This document shows, one piece after another, positions 27,129 through 36,417 of a DNA stretch of 64,000 nt. A program made the position numbers and the translations under genes. This DNA comes from Candidatus Brocadia sinica JPN1 (GTDB lineage: Bacteria > Planctomycetota > Brocadiia > Brocadiales > Brocadiaceae), in NCBI RefSeq assembly GCF_000949635.1, contig NZ_BAFN01000001.1, positions 2,903,673 through 2,967,672 on the forward strand, in the 5' to 3' direction. Positions within the stretch are counted from its first letter, which is position 1, and every line of letters begins with the position of its first letter. The notes under the pieces are model-generated. The model saw nothing but the letters and a program-made list of their open reading frames with translations. It did no database searches and was not told where the DNA came from.

Positions 27129-29816
27129 CTAAATCTTTTCCACTTTTATGGCACACACCTTATACTCCGGGGTGAGCGCCAATAAGTCTTCTCCGGGACC
27201 AGTCAGGATATTCGTTGGGGTTTCCGGGAAGTGGAAGGACAGGAATATACTTCCGGGTCTGGATTTTGTCGTGACATGTGCCTTCACTTCCAATGAACCG
27301 CGCCTTGATTTCACCCTCACGGTATCCCCTGTTTTTATACCCAATATTTCAGCCTCACCGGGATGGATTTCTGCGAATTCCTCTGAACTGATCGCATAAA
27401 TTTCCGGGTTTCGTAATGACATGGATCCGTTGTTATAATGGTAAAGACGGCGGCCTGTGGTTAAATATAAAGGATAGTCACTATCGGGCAATTCCTCAGA
27501 AGGGGTATAGAGAAGATCATTTAATCTCCCTTTTCCCCTCGTGAATGTATCTTTGTGTAAAATGGGCGTGCCGGGATGTTTCTTATCCCATACAGGCCAT
27601 ACCAGGCCATCTCCCTCAAGTCGCTTAAAATCGATCCCTGCAAACTCCGGGGTAAGGCTGGCAAGTTCATCCATAATTTCATTTGGATGATTATAATGCA
27701 TGGGATATCCCATAGCACTGGCAATCAGGCATATAATCTCCCAATCGTGTTTTGTTCCCTTAGGCAAAGGAATGGCCTGATTGAGCCGTCTGACCCTTCT
27801 TTCTGCGTTGGTAAAGGTACCGTCCTTCTCAAAGAAACAGCCGGCGGGGAGTACTACATGGGCAAGTTTTGCCGTCTCCGTCATAAAAAGCTCCTGTACT
27901 ACAAGAAGATCAAGTTTTTTCATGGCTGACCGCACATGATGGATATTGGCCTGCGTTGCAGCCGGGTCATACCCAATGATATACATCGCTTTTAGTTTTC
28001 CTGCCAGGGCTTCCCGGTACATTTGTGGTTCCTTTAGGCCAGGTTTTGCGGGAAGCTGGCAACCCCATGCTTCAGAGAATTTTTTATTGGCGATTGGATC
28101 ATCGACCTTTTGATAACAGGTGTAGACGTCTGGTAATGCCCCCATGTCACATGAACCCTGGACGTTATTCTGTCCGCGAAGCGGATTGATCCCGGTATTT
28201 GGCCGGCCCACGTTGCCCGTAATCAAAGCCAGATTTGCCAGGGACATGACGCCATGAGAGCCGGCCTTATGTTCGGTCATTCCCAATCCGTAGACAATCA
28301 TACCCTTCCGCGTACCGGCGTAAATTCTGGCAGCCTTGATGATTTCCTCTTGTGGTACCCCGGTAATCTCCTCTGTCTTTTCAGGTGTGTACTGGGCTAC
28401 TACCTGCCGTAACATGTCTATGTTTTCTGTCCGTTGCCGGATAAATTCCCTGTTTTCCAGACCTTCTTTTAAAATGACATGCAGCAGGCCATTGATAAGG
28501 GCTACGTTGGTGCCCGGTTTTAAACGTAACCACACGGTTGCGTACTGGACGAGTTCTATCTCGCGCGGGTCGATTACGATGAGTTTTGCCCCATTTTGCC
28601 GTACCGCTTTTTTAATTTTTAAGGCAGCTACCGGATGGGCCTCGGTGGTGTTGGAACCGCTGACGATAAGGACTTCCGCTCCCTCAATATCAGCCAGGGA
28701 ATTCGTGGCTGCACCACTTCCCAGGGCAGCTCTGAGTCCCGTTACTGAAGGGGCGTGGCATACACGTGCACAGTTATCCATATTATTGGTTCCCATTACG
28801 GCACGAGTGAATTTTTGAGCCAGATAGTTTTCTTCGTTTGTACCCCTTGAAGAACTGAGACACCCAAATGAGTCAGGACCATATTTCTGCTTGATCTCCA
28901 TCAGTTTTCTGGCTACCAGGCTGATTGTCTCATCCCAGCTTGCCTTCCGAAAGGGCTGATCAATACGATCACGAATCAGCGGGGACTTTAAACGGTCCGG
29001 GCTTTTATAAAACTCGAATCCATATCGTCCCTTGACACACAAACTGCCATAATTTGGGGCATCATGGGTATCGGACGTTACCTTAAGAATTTCACCCTCC
29101 TTCACATGAAGCACAAGGCTGCACCCTACCCCGCAGTAACTGCAAACCGTGCGCACCTTCCTGGTTTCCCAGGGGCGGCCCTTTTTTGCAGCGGGTTTAT
29201 CCATGAGGGCGCCTACCGGACATACAGAAACGCAGTGTCCGCAAAATACACAACCTGAATCTTTTAAGGGTTTTTCGAAGGCTGTTGCGATTAAGGTTTG
29301 CATCCCCCGGTTTGAAAATGCCCAGATATGCTGGTTTTGAACCTCATCACAGATCCTGACGCATTTTCCGCAGAGGATGCATTTGTTCATATCCCTATAG
29401 ATGCCGGGATTTGAATCATCTGGCGTTGAAGGTGGATTCTGTTCTCCAAACCGTGAGGCTTTTACATCATATTCGTACATAAATTTTTGAAGCTGGCATT
29501 CCCCTGTCTTGTCGCATGTAAGACAATCATTGGGATGGTTAGACCAGATAAGTTCCAGGTTGAGTTTTCGTGCCCGTGTTACAGATTCACTCCGGGTAGA
29601 GACCTTCATGCCTTCTGAGACAGGGGTTGCACAGGAGGCCACCAGGGACTGAGCGCCTTCTACCTCTACTACACACATCCGGCAGGCTCCGGAAGGGGCC
29701 AGGCGCGGGTCGTGACACAAGGTAGGGATGTGAATCCCCACTTTTTGTGCTGCCTGCAAAATCGTTTGAGTTGATTCAGCCTCCACTTTTTTCCCATCTA
29801 TTAATAAAGATACCAT
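27129..29816 (-). CDS. fdhA: NAD-linked formate dehydrogenase catalytic subunit
   Basis: About 895 residues from ATG 29816 (GGAGG eight bases upstream). The NuoG-like front: a [2Fe-2S] ferredoxin (PTLCHDPRLAPSGACRMCVV), a His-ligated [4Fe-4S] (NHPNDCLTCDKTGECQLQ) and two [4Fe-4S] motifs (CILCGKCVRICDE, CVFCGHCVSVCPVGAL). The molybdopterin oxidoreductase follows: CSYCGVGCSLVL with GSLCVKGR for the [4Fe-4S], and DNCARVCHAPSVTGL, where the Cys of RVCH is the expected Mo/W ligand (no selenocysteine). The C-terminal MGD-binding barrel ends near SIFLSFHFPETPTN. It oxidises formate to CO2; with the NuoE and NuoF subunits it would reduce NAD+. Confidence 0.92.
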   Translation of the reverse strand: MVSLLIDGKKVEAESTQTILQAAQKVGIHIPTLCHDPRLAPSGACRMCVVEVEGAQSLVASCATPVSEGMKVSTRSESVTRARKLNLELIWSNHPNDCLTCDKTGECQLQKFMYEYDVKASRFGEQNPPSTPDDSNPGIYRDMNKCILCGKCVRICDEVQNQHIWAFSNRGMQTLIATAFEKPLKDSGCVFCGHCVSVCPVGALMDKPAAKKGRPWETRKVRTVCSYCGVGCSLVLHVKEGEILKVTSDTHDAPNYGSLCVKGRYGFEFYKSPDRLKSPLIRDRIDQPFRKASWDETISLVARKLMEIKQKYGPDSFGCLSSSRGTNEENYLAQKFTRAVMGTNNMDNCARVCHAPSVTGLRAALGSGAATNSLADIEGAEVLIVSGSNTTEAHPVAALKIKKAVRQNGAKLIVIDPREIELVQYATVWLRLKPGTNVALINGLLHVILKEGLENREFIRQRTENIDMLRQVVAQYTPEKTEEITGVPQEEIIKAARIYAGTRKGMIVYGLGMTEHKAGSHGVMSLANLALITGNVGRPNTGINPLRGQNNVQGSCDMGALPDVYTCYQKVDDPIANKKFSEAWGCQLPAKPGLKEPQMYREALAGKLKAMYIIGYDPAATQANIHHVRSAMKKLDLLVVQELFMTETAKLAHVVLPAGCFFEKDGTFTNAERRVRRLNQAIPLPKGTKHDWEIICLIASAMGYPMHYNHPNEIMDELASLTPEFAGIDFKRLEGDGLVWPVWDKKHPGTPILHKDTFTRGKGRLNDLLYTPSEELPDSDYPLYLTTGRRLYHYNNGSMSLRNPEIYAISSEEFAEIHPGEAEILGIKTGDTVRVKSRRGSLEVKAHVTTKSRPGSIFLSFHFPETPTNILTGPGEDLLALTPEYKVCAIKVEKI

Positions 29817-30438
29817 GATTGCATCCTCCATTAAAAAACCGTAAATAAACAGATTATCCAATTAACTATTGGACGAAGTGACGGTATCTTTTCCTGGTAA
29901 GACGAAGCTGAAATGGGTAGAGGATAAGAATTCTTGCTGGATGATATAAGTACAGAGCAAGGGAGGAATGCCCCTTGCATTTTTCGGGAATGTACTACAG
30001 GTAATCCTTTAAGAGTCTATACCCTGTCCACTTAACTTGGAAATGGCGCCGCCACTTCAGTAAGTGCACTCACCCGTATGTATATGACGTGCAGTTTTTC
30101 CAGATCATAGGTTAGACTCCAAAAAAATGATAATATTAGTTAGGCTGCCTTTGGCGGCAACTTTTAGGCTCCCCTCTATCAAGAGGGGCTGGGGGGTGAG
30201 TTATGGCAGATTTACACACCCCTTCATCCCCTCTTTCTAAAGGGGAAATAACCAGCTCTAAATTCCTTTACTTTAAAGTAAACCTTAGGTAACTTATTTT
30301 TACCACAAAACACTAAATATTTTCAATAGCAAATGATCATAGATTATACCGGTGAGCCGGTATTTTGCAATATCAAAAAGTTATGGTATCCTGCAACTTC
30401 GCGACTTCACGGTAAGTTTGAATTTCTTCAGCGGGGAC
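29817..30438. other. Intergenic region upstream of fdhA
   Basis: Divergent spacer. No gene recognised from 29817 to 30438. It contains the C-rich repeat pair at 30165-30250 and presumably the fdhA promoter. Confidence 0.4.
30165..30250. repeat. Dispersed C-rich palindromic repeat, two units
   Basis: Unit 1: CCCCTCT (30171-30177), ATCA, AGAGGGG (30182-30188). Unit 2 near 30230-30246: CCCCT and AGGGG arms. Same family as 1914-1976. Confidence 0.6.
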
Positions 30439-30579
30439 TTATCTCACCTGCCACACGGAACCTGTCTGCAAGAAAGCAGCGGTAGGTTGACTCCACAATA
30501 TAAGAGCAGATGTTGGAGCATTGCTATAATCGTGTATAGCCAGATGTTTTCCAGGAAACAGACGGGAAAGTTTCTTCAT
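30439..30579 (-). CDS. Possible 46-aa small protein
   Basis: A minus-strand ATG (30579) preceded by GAAGGAGAAAACA, an excellent ribosome binding site, opens 46 codons (MKKLSRLFPGKHLAIHDYSN through QTGSVWQVR). The start looks genuine; the body is not recognised and could be the front end of a lost gene. Confidence 0.3.
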   Translation of the reverse strand: MKKLSRLFPGKHLAIHDYSNAPTSALILWSQPTAAFLQTGSVWQVR

Positions 30580-30619
30580 TGTTTTCTCCTTCATAAATAA
30601 AGAATTTATAACATTTTCA

Positions 30620-30681
30620 TTGACATTAAATTTTATTTTGATAAATATATACTGAATTGATTTTGAGTCTCAGTATCATTA
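30620..30681 (+). promoter_or_regulatory. Promoter with Fur-like box before the cytochrome b module
   Basis: TTGACA (30620-30625), a 16-nt spacer and an AT-rich TAAATA (30642-30647), followed by TTGAGTCTCAGTATC (30663-30677). The box shares TGAGTCTCAGT with the stronger site at 51120-51140 and sits at the same place relative to the -10. The leader to the first gene is long (about 200 nt). Confidence 0.4.
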
Positions 30682-30886
30682 TAGTTTTGTTTAACAGCAG
30701 ACCGGCTCATATGTACAACTGTTAGACAAAGGGGACGATTCCAGGGAAAAACGGAGTTCTCTTTTGCCGGGCTTTTTTTGTTTTTCAGGAGCATTTTCAA
30801 GCAAGGCAACATTTTAGCTTTTTGAAATTCGCTGTCAGATCGGGAGAGGAACCGGACAAAACTCTGGAATAAAGCGGAGAGCAAAT

Positions 30887-31465
30887 ATGGATGATACAAA
30901 AAATGAATTCAACAAATCTATGAGCGAAGGAAGCAGTTTCTTAAAAGAGATTGTCGAAAAAAATATCACACAGAAGCTGATTCCTAAAGGGATGAGCTGG
31001 TTTGGATGCATGGGCGGGATATCACTGGTTGCGTTTCTCGTACAGACAATTACGGGTATATTTCTTATGTTCTATTTTATTCCTGGCACAAAAGAAGCAA
31101 TGGCCAGCATTCAGAATATAACACACCATGTTCCCTTCGGATGGTTTGTCCAGCGCATTCACGCTGTAGGTCCCCATATTATGATCGCCATGGTAATTAG
31201 TCATATGGTACGTATTTTCTTTAAAGGTATTTACCGTCATCCGCGGGAGTTACACTGGGTATCAGGATCGTGCCTGTTTATCCTCACCCTGCTCATGTAT
31301 TTTACGGGAAATTTACTGTCTGTCGGCAATATGAGTGAACTTTTTACCATCCGCTTGTCTTTTCTGTATGCTGTCCATGTGGCAGTCATTCCGGCCATCA
31401 TGGGTTTGTTTATGGGTATGCACTTTTTTATGATTAGAAAAACAGGAATTTACGAATCATTGTAA
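30887..31465 (+). CDS. Cytochrome b6-like quinone-interacting subunit
   Basis: 192 residues, four membrane helices. Both haem b ligand pairs are in place: RIHAVGPHIMIAMVISH with 13 residues between the His, and AVHVAVIPAIM...GMH with 14 residues between, followed by FFMIRKTGI, as in b6. WFGCMGGISL places a Cys where b6 has the Cys that binds haem c(n), so a third covalent haem is plausible. KGIYRHPRELHWVSG is the conserved loop after helix B. It forms the quinone-side core with the next gene. Confidence 0.88.
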   Translation: MDDTKNEFNKSMSEGSSFLKEIVEKNITQKLIPKGMSWFGCMGGISLVAFLVQTITGIFLMFYFIPGTKEAMASIQNITHHVPFGWFVQRIHAVGPHIMIAMVISHMVRIFFKGIYRHPRELHWVSGSCLFILTLLMYFTGNLLSVGNMSELFTIRLSFLYAVHVAVIPAIMGLFMGMHFFMIRKTGIYESL

Positions 31466-31520
31466 TAATTGTACGTATCATTTTTTTTGACAATACGATT
31501 TTACCGATAAGGAGGTTTAC

Positions 31521-31862
31521 GTGAAAGATTATACGCAAGGAAGGACTCCGGAGATGCTTGAGCCGTTTTTCCCGAATGAAATGTTCCGGTATATCATCGT
31601 GTCCTGCTTTTTACTCGTTGTTGAATGTATTGCCGTAGTTTTCCTGCCGTTGCCGTTTTCCCTCATCGAGAAACCGGATTATGTTCCCTGGTTTGGATTA
31701 CCTTTTTATGAGTTGCATAAGTATTTGCAAAATGACATTTTGCTGATTTTTCTTATGGTTTTCTGCGCATTGTTTCTTGTTTCATGGCCATTTCTTGAAA
31801 ACGCACTCAGATACAACCCGAAAAACAAGCTGTCGTTGAAAAGGATTCCGGCCAATGAATGA
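31521..31862 (+). CDS. Cytochrome b6f subunit IV-like protein, PEWY lost
   Basis: 113 residues from GTG 31521 (AAGGAGG upstream). Two membrane helices flank VPWFGLPFYELHKY, which aligns with the PEWYxLPxYxxLR region of subunit IV, and WPFLENALRYNP corresponds to the conserved PFLEN segment. The catalytic Glu of PEWY is replaced by Pro and the first Pro by Val. The protein is shorter than typical subunit IV (~160 aa). This suggests altered or absent quinol oxidation at the Qo site. Confidence 0.75.
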   Translation: MKDYTQGRTPEMLEPFFPNEMFRYIIVSCFLLVVECIAVVFLPLPFSLIEKPDYVPWFGLPFYELHKYLQNDILLIFLMVFCALFLVSWPFLENALRYNPKNKLSLKRIPANE

Positions 31863-32028
31863 AAAATGAGCGGGGGCAGACAGTAAGCGTTACCGCGTAA
31901 AATCCTTTTTCCTTTCGTAGATTTCCCCCCCTTCTCCGCCCCCGATAGGGGTAATTTGGTTGCGGTGTTGCTGCGTTAGGGTATGTCTAAAAATCAGGAA
32001 AATTTTACAACAATCTCAGGAGATTTCT

Positions 32029-33894
32029 ATGGTTACCCCGAAATATGTAAGAACAGTCAACATTTTTTGTGCAATCTTTCCCTTTGTAATACTTTGCTGT
32101 TGTCCATTTATGGCATTCATTTCGGATGCACAAGGGTCACGGGCTTCTGCGACTGAATTAAGGGAAACGCAAGTGCAGGCACAGTCTTCCTCAGAGAAGG
32201 GAGAAATCGTAGGAAAAGTGCGCGACACCTCCGGGAAACCCCTTGCAGATATAACGATTAGCATTCAGGCCCTTACCAGAGGAACACCCTATGGGTACGC
32301 ATTTGAAGAGGTAACCACCACCGACAAAAAAGGCAAATTCAGAATAACAAACATAAGTCTCGGCACCTATGTTGTCAGGGCTACCCCGTCTTCGGATGAG
32401 TCTTATTTGCCCAATGACGAGGTTATAGCAATTAACTCAACAAGAAAGTCCCATCGTATCAGGTTGAAACTTTCTTCGTCAATTCCTTCCGGCGCATTGT
32501 ACGTGGGGAGCGAGGTGTGCCTGGGGTGCCATGGTGAATATAAGGAATGGAAGCAAACGGCACACGCTAATTATATACGCACCAACATTACGTCAGACAC
32601 CGTTGTTGCCCCATTCAATGGAGAAATTGTCTCCACAAGCGATGGCAAGGTTAAATTTAAACCGTTCATACAGGATAATGTCTATAAGGTTACCCTTTAT
32701 GATTTGAACGATGAGTCCGTTTCGGCAACGTATACGGTAGTCCGCACCCATGGAGGTTCGGCGGTGGCAGGAAAGCAGAGATACCACGTGAAAATCGCCG
32801 GAAGTCATTATATCCTTCCTATTCAATACAACTTCCGGAATGTCGATGAAAATAATCCCCATGGTGCATGGGTCTCGTATCGCCCGCAGGACTGGTATAA
32901 CAGCGACCAGTCTCTGATAACTACCGACGTGAATGAACCTGGTTCACACCATTCCTCAGAACAATACTGCGAGGGGTGCCATGTAACGGGACTAAATATT
33001 ACACAAACAAATGACGGAAGGTTTATCTCCGGTTCCCAGGAATTTAATGTGTCCTGCGAAAGCTGTCACGGACCGGGGGGAGATCATGTGCCACAAAAGC
33101 TCCAGGGCAATCCAAAGGCGTACATCATCAATCCAAGATACCTGGCTGCAGACAGGGCCAACGAAGTGTGCGGCCAATGCCATTCACGGGTAAAAAACAA
33201 AACGGGTGAAAACGGTTCCGCGTTTGAGACAGAATATCCGTGTATTATTGACGGCAACAGGACCGTTCCCTTTGTGCCCGGCAAGGCGCTGGGAGACTAC
33301 ATCGAGATAACTGATTCCACAGGCAAGACAACTGCCGGCTACTGGGGTGACAATGATAGCGCAAAGCTGGGCGCAAATGCTTCACGGAACAATCATTCGA
33401 AGCAACATCATCAGCAATCGGATGATTTTCTAAAAGACACTCATTTTTCCCTTTCCGGGATGAGATGCATTGTCTGCCACGAGTCTCACGGTAGCGGTAA
33501 AAAAGGGACTGCACAACTCCTTGAAAAAAGCGAAAACAATAAACTTTGCATTGCATGCCATAGCAGCTACGCAGCCACGGAAAAAAAACACGGGAAGGAA
33601 CGGAACCTGCATGCAAAGCATTACTTCAGCCGGAGCGATGCGGGGGGAAGCCGTTGTACGGGTTGTCATATGCCCAAAACAGCCAAGTCCGGCGTGGACA
33701 ATGACATCTCCTCTCATATCTTTGACATTATAAAGCCATCTACGAGCAGGGCTATGGCCGACAATAATACGGCAGAAGGCAAAACAAACAGCCTCGGCAC
33801 GGTTATCACGAATTCCTGCTACGGTTGCCATCCTGAGGAGACGGATTACGGCGTTGCACTGTGGAATAGCTGGTCAATACTTTTTATCCCATGA
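32029..33894 (+). CDS. Octahaem c-type cytochrome with carboxypeptidase-regulatory-like domain
   Basis: About 621 residues from ATG 32029 (AGGAG upstream; the frame is open back to 31960). A signal/anchor helix (IFCAIFPFVILCCC) leads to a beta-sandwich domain (GEIVGKVRDTSGKPLADITI through YVVRATPSSD), then eight CxxCH motifs: CLGCH, CEGCH, CESCH, CGQCH, CIVCH, CIACH, CTGCH, CYGCH. The pattern CHEYKEWKQTAHAN-like after haem 1 and CESCHGPGGDH resembles cytochrome c554/hydroxylamine-oxidoreductase-related multihaem proteins. Periplasmic or anammoxosome-side electron transfer is expected. Confidence 0.85.
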   Translation: MVTPKYVRTVNIFCAIFPFVILCCCPFMAFISDAQGSRASATELRETQVQAQSSSEKGEIVGKVRDTSGKPLADITISIQALTRGTPYGYAFEEVTTTDKKGKFRITNISLGTYVVRATPSSDESYLPNDEVIAINSTRKSHRIRLKLSSSIPSGALYVGSEVCLGCHGEYKEWKQTAHANYIRTNITSDTVVAPFNGEIVSTSDGKVKFKPFIQDNVYKVTLYDLNDESVSATYTVVRTHGGSAVAGKQRYHVKIAGSHYILPIQYNFRNVDENNPHGAWVSYRPQDWYNSDQSLITTDVNEPGSHHSSEQYCEGCHVTGLNITQTNDGRFISGSQEFNVSCESCHGPGGDHVPQKLQGNPKAYIINPRYLAADRANEVCGQCHSRVKNKTGENGSAFETEYPCIIDGNRTVPFVPGKALGDYIEITDSTGKTTAGYWGDNDSAKLGANASRNNHSKQHHQQSDDFLKDTHFSLSGMRCIVCHESHGSGKKGTAQLLEKSENNKLCIACHSSYAATEKKHGKERNLHAKHYFSRSDAGGSRCTGCHMPKTAKSGVDNDISSHIFDIIKPSTSRAMADNNTAEGKTNSLGTVITNSCYGCHPEETDYGVALWNSWSILFIP

Positions 33895-34013
33895 CCTTTT
33901 CACGAGCAGGAAACAGCATTTCCTTGTACAGAAATTTTTGAGTTATTTCAGCGGGTTTTGAGGTGGCACAGACAAACTTCGTTTATCCGTGTTTCCCGTA
34001 AAACACAACGACC

Positions 34014-35315
34014 ATGTTTCTTGAAGTAAAAAGATTAAATAAAAGACTTACCATCAAACTGGGAATTTTCTCCCTGGTTGCCATAGGAGTTGTCGTTGTT
34101 GTCATGCTTGCTACGGTATCATCGCCAAAACAATCAAGGTTTTGTACCAGCTGCCATGGGGATGTTGTCTTTACGAACGCGTGTAAAAAATTGCCATCGG
34201 AAGATATTGCATGTCAGGATTGCCATAGTCATGAAAACTCCGGCGCGGTTACCACAGATCTCATGAATACGGTGAATGCTTTTGCTACTATGGACGTAAA
34301 AATAAAAAACCGGTATTGCACACAAGGGTCATGCCATCCATTGAATACGTTAACCTCTGCTGAGGTCCGATACAAAAAGATCACGCCATTTCAGCATAGA
34401 ACGCATACGGTCAACTTTCGTGAAAATCTGAGTATGAGATGCACTTCCTGCCATGCAAATCTTGGCGGAGAAAAGCATTTTCAGACGGATACGAGGACAT
34501 GCAATACCTGCCATTTCATTTATACCCAGAAACCTCTTTACACTTATGAGGAGAAACCCGTTTCGGATTGCACGGTGTGTCATAATAACATTGAAATAAC
34601 CAGGGACATATACGGAAAGACGTTTACGCATCTCAAATATGAAAGAGAAAAAAAGGTGCGTTGTTCTGACTGCCACTTTACCATCGTTCGGGGAACGGGA
34701 AGGGTGGATGAGGCAAGCTGCAGTCAATGTCATTCAGAAAAAACCGATCACGCAAAAGATGCGGCGCGAATGCATTACTATCATATCGTGAAGAACAAGA
34801 CGCCATGTACTCCATGCCATACCTCTATTAAGCATGGTTGGGTGAAGGAAAATGATGATGATTTTAAAAACAGCCATAGTTTGCGACCTACAGAATCAGG
34901 ATATGAGATTCAGAATTTGATTATGATGGGGGCCGGTGGCAAGGGCATAAAAGGGTTGCCAGATCCTATGTATCTTGCAACATTGAATTGCTCTGCATGC
35001 CACAAAGATGAATTTTACGCAAAGGTAAATCCAGAGGTATGTATTGCCTGTCATGAGCGCGGGTTTGACAAAATACTGTTCGAGCAGAAACTTTTTGTGT
35101 CGTCCATGATGAAGCGGCTGAAGTCTTTAATAAAAGCGGCAGAAAACCAACAAACGCCCGATACCTTATCCATCATCCGGGAGGCGGCGTTCAATTATGA
35201 ATTTGTCACAAAGGACGGGAGCTTTGGTAGCCATAATATTAAATACGTAAAAAACCTCCTGAATCATAGCATCGGGCAATTAAGGCAAATAATACGAAAT
35301 AAACCAAAGACTTAA
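34014..35315 (+). CDS. Membrane-anchored undecahaem cytochrome c
   Basis: 433 residues. An N-terminal uncleaved helix (IFSLVAIGVVVVVMLATV) is followed by 11 haem motifs: CTSCH, CQDCH, CTQGSCH (a CX4CH), CTSCH, CNTCH, CTVCH, CSDCH, CSQCH, CTPCH, CSACH, CIACH. The layout of one anchor and a haem string recalls NapC/NirT-like and extended multihaem quinol-linked cytochromes. The C-terminal ~100 residues are helical with no haems. No clear Shine-Dalgarno is visible. Confidence 0.85.
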   Translation: MFLEVKRLNKRLTIKLGIFSLVAIGVVVVVMLATVSSPKQSRFCTSCHGDVVFTNACKKLPSEDIACQDCHSHENSGAVTTDLMNTVNAFATMDVKIKNRYCTQGSCHPLNTLTSAEVRYKKITPFQHRTHTVNFRENLSMRCTSCHANLGGEKHFQTDTRTCNTCHFIYTQKPLYTYEEKPVSDCTVCHNNIEITRDIYGKTFTHLKYEREKKVRCSDCHFTIVRGTGRVDEASCSQCHSEKTDHAKDAARMHYYHIVKNKTPCTPCHTSIKHGWVKENDDDFKNSHSLRPTESGYEIQNLIMMGAGGKGIKGLPDPMYLATLNCSACHKDEFYAKVNPEVCIACHERGFDKILFEQKLFVSSMMKRLKSLIKAAENQQTPDTLSIIREAAFNYEFVTKDGSFGSHNIKYVKNLLNHSIGQLRQIIRNKPKT

Positions 35316-35344
35316 GAACAAACATTCCTGGAGATTGAATTGAT

Positions 35345-36325
35345 ATGTTTTTACGGCTTATCTCTTCCGTATGCCTCCTGTTCGCTTTGGCGCAGCGCCT
35401 TGCAATGGGCGATAGCAGTAACTACAAAACGCAAAAAATGCCTCTATGGTCATCATCAGACGCTGTGCAAATTACCCGGAATGAAAACGGAGTAAAAAAA
35501 TGCACGGGGGAAAACCATTGGAATGAGCTAAAGCAATCTGACTACCAGGGTGTTACTCATTCTTGTATTGACAGATGTCATGTGAATTATCTTGCTTATG
35601 AAAATCCTTATCAGAAAAGGGTCTTCCGCCATAAAATCCATTCTCCCGGTAAGGGGTTTGAATGTGGTCTCTGTCATACAAACGATGCTGTTGGGTCAAA
35701 AACACATGGCAAACTCATTGTGCAAAACAAGGATTGTCTGACCTGCCATCATAGGGATAAGGCTGCCGAAGATTGCTGGCACTGCCATGAGGGAATAAAG
35801 GAATATATGGAAGGGAATATCGAGAGATTTAATACAAAAGTGCCGGATCTTATGGCCAGAGATGTTTCCTGTACAGGATGCCATGAACTGGCGCCAGACG
35901 GGGCATCATTTAAGCCTGTGCGAGAGTGTTGTATAGAATGTCACGACTCCAGCGACAGTTATGGAAAGATTTATGATATCTGGAAAAAAATACTTCATGA
36001 TGAGTGCAAGCAATGCGAGGAAAAGGAGATGGATATTACTCTGGCAAATCAGCATGCGATTTATTACCCGGACTCTTTTTTTGTCTCGCGGTTGATGAAG
36101 GCAACTTCTCACATCCTGGCCCGCGACATACCGAAGTTGCATGATGCAGGGGAGAAAAGTGAGGTGAAATCGTTGCAGAAAAAGACATATTCGCCGGTTG
36201 ATTTTCATAACCGGCAAGAGCTCTTGCAATTTATCCGGGCGAACGGTATGCATAATATCATATTATCACAACTCCTTTTACAACACATCAAAACGGAACA
36301 ACAACGGTTGCGTAACGATAGATGA
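35345..36325 (+). CDS. Exported hexahaem cytochrome c
   Basis: 326 residues. Signal peptide at 1-21 (LISSVCLLFALAQRLAMG). Six haem motifs: CIDRCH (CX3CH), CGLCH, CLTCH, CWHCH, CTGCH, CIECH, all in the first ~210 residues; a further CKQCE is not a haem site. The C-terminal helical part (DSFFVSRLMKATSHIL, RQELLQFIRANGMHN) resembles the tail of the undecahaem protein, suggesting shared ancestry. Its ATG is 30 bp after the previous stop. Confidence 0.82.
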   Translation: MFLRLISSVCLLFALAQRLAMGDSSNYKTQKMPLWSSSDAVQITRNENGVKKCTGENHWNELKQSDYQGVTHSCIDRCHVNYLAYENPYQKRVFRHKIHSPGKGFECGLCHTNDAVGSKTHGKLIVQNKDCLTCHHRDKAAEDCWHCHEGIKEYMEGNIERFNTKVPDLMARDVSCTGCHELAPDGASFKPVRECCIECHDSSDSYGKIYDIWKKILHDECKQCEEKEMDITLANQHAIYYPDSFFVSRLMKATSHILARDIPKLHDAGEKSEVKSLQKKTYSPVDFHNRQELLQFIRANGMHNIILSQLLLQHIKTEQQRLRNDR

Positions 36326-36402
36326 ACGCTATGCTGCAAAAGTATCTGCAGGTTGTGGATGAGATACCTGAGGGTAAAGAAGGCTTCGAAAATCCGGAGT
36401 GA
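36322..36402 (+). CDS. Possible 26-aa ORF coupled to the hexahaem gene
   Basis: ATG 36322 overlaps the previous stop as ATGA and opens 26 codons (MNAMLQKYLQVVDEIPEGKE then GFENPE). The overlap is typical of translational coupling, but the product is tiny and unrecognised; it may be a remnant. Confidence 0.3.
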   Translation: MNAMLQKYLQVVDEIPEGKEGFENPE

Positions 36403-36417
36403 ACGTCCGTTGCACTA

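Noticed and set aside
30352-30600. 82-codon plus-strand frame in the fdhA-cytochrome b spacer
   Set aside because: No Shine-Dalgarno, no protein-like pattern, and it is antisense to a small frame with a much better ribosome binding site.
31960-32028. Upstream extension of the octahaem cytochrome
   Set aside because: The extra 23 residues precede a signal peptide and no ribosome binding site supports them, whereas AGGAG precedes ATG 32029.
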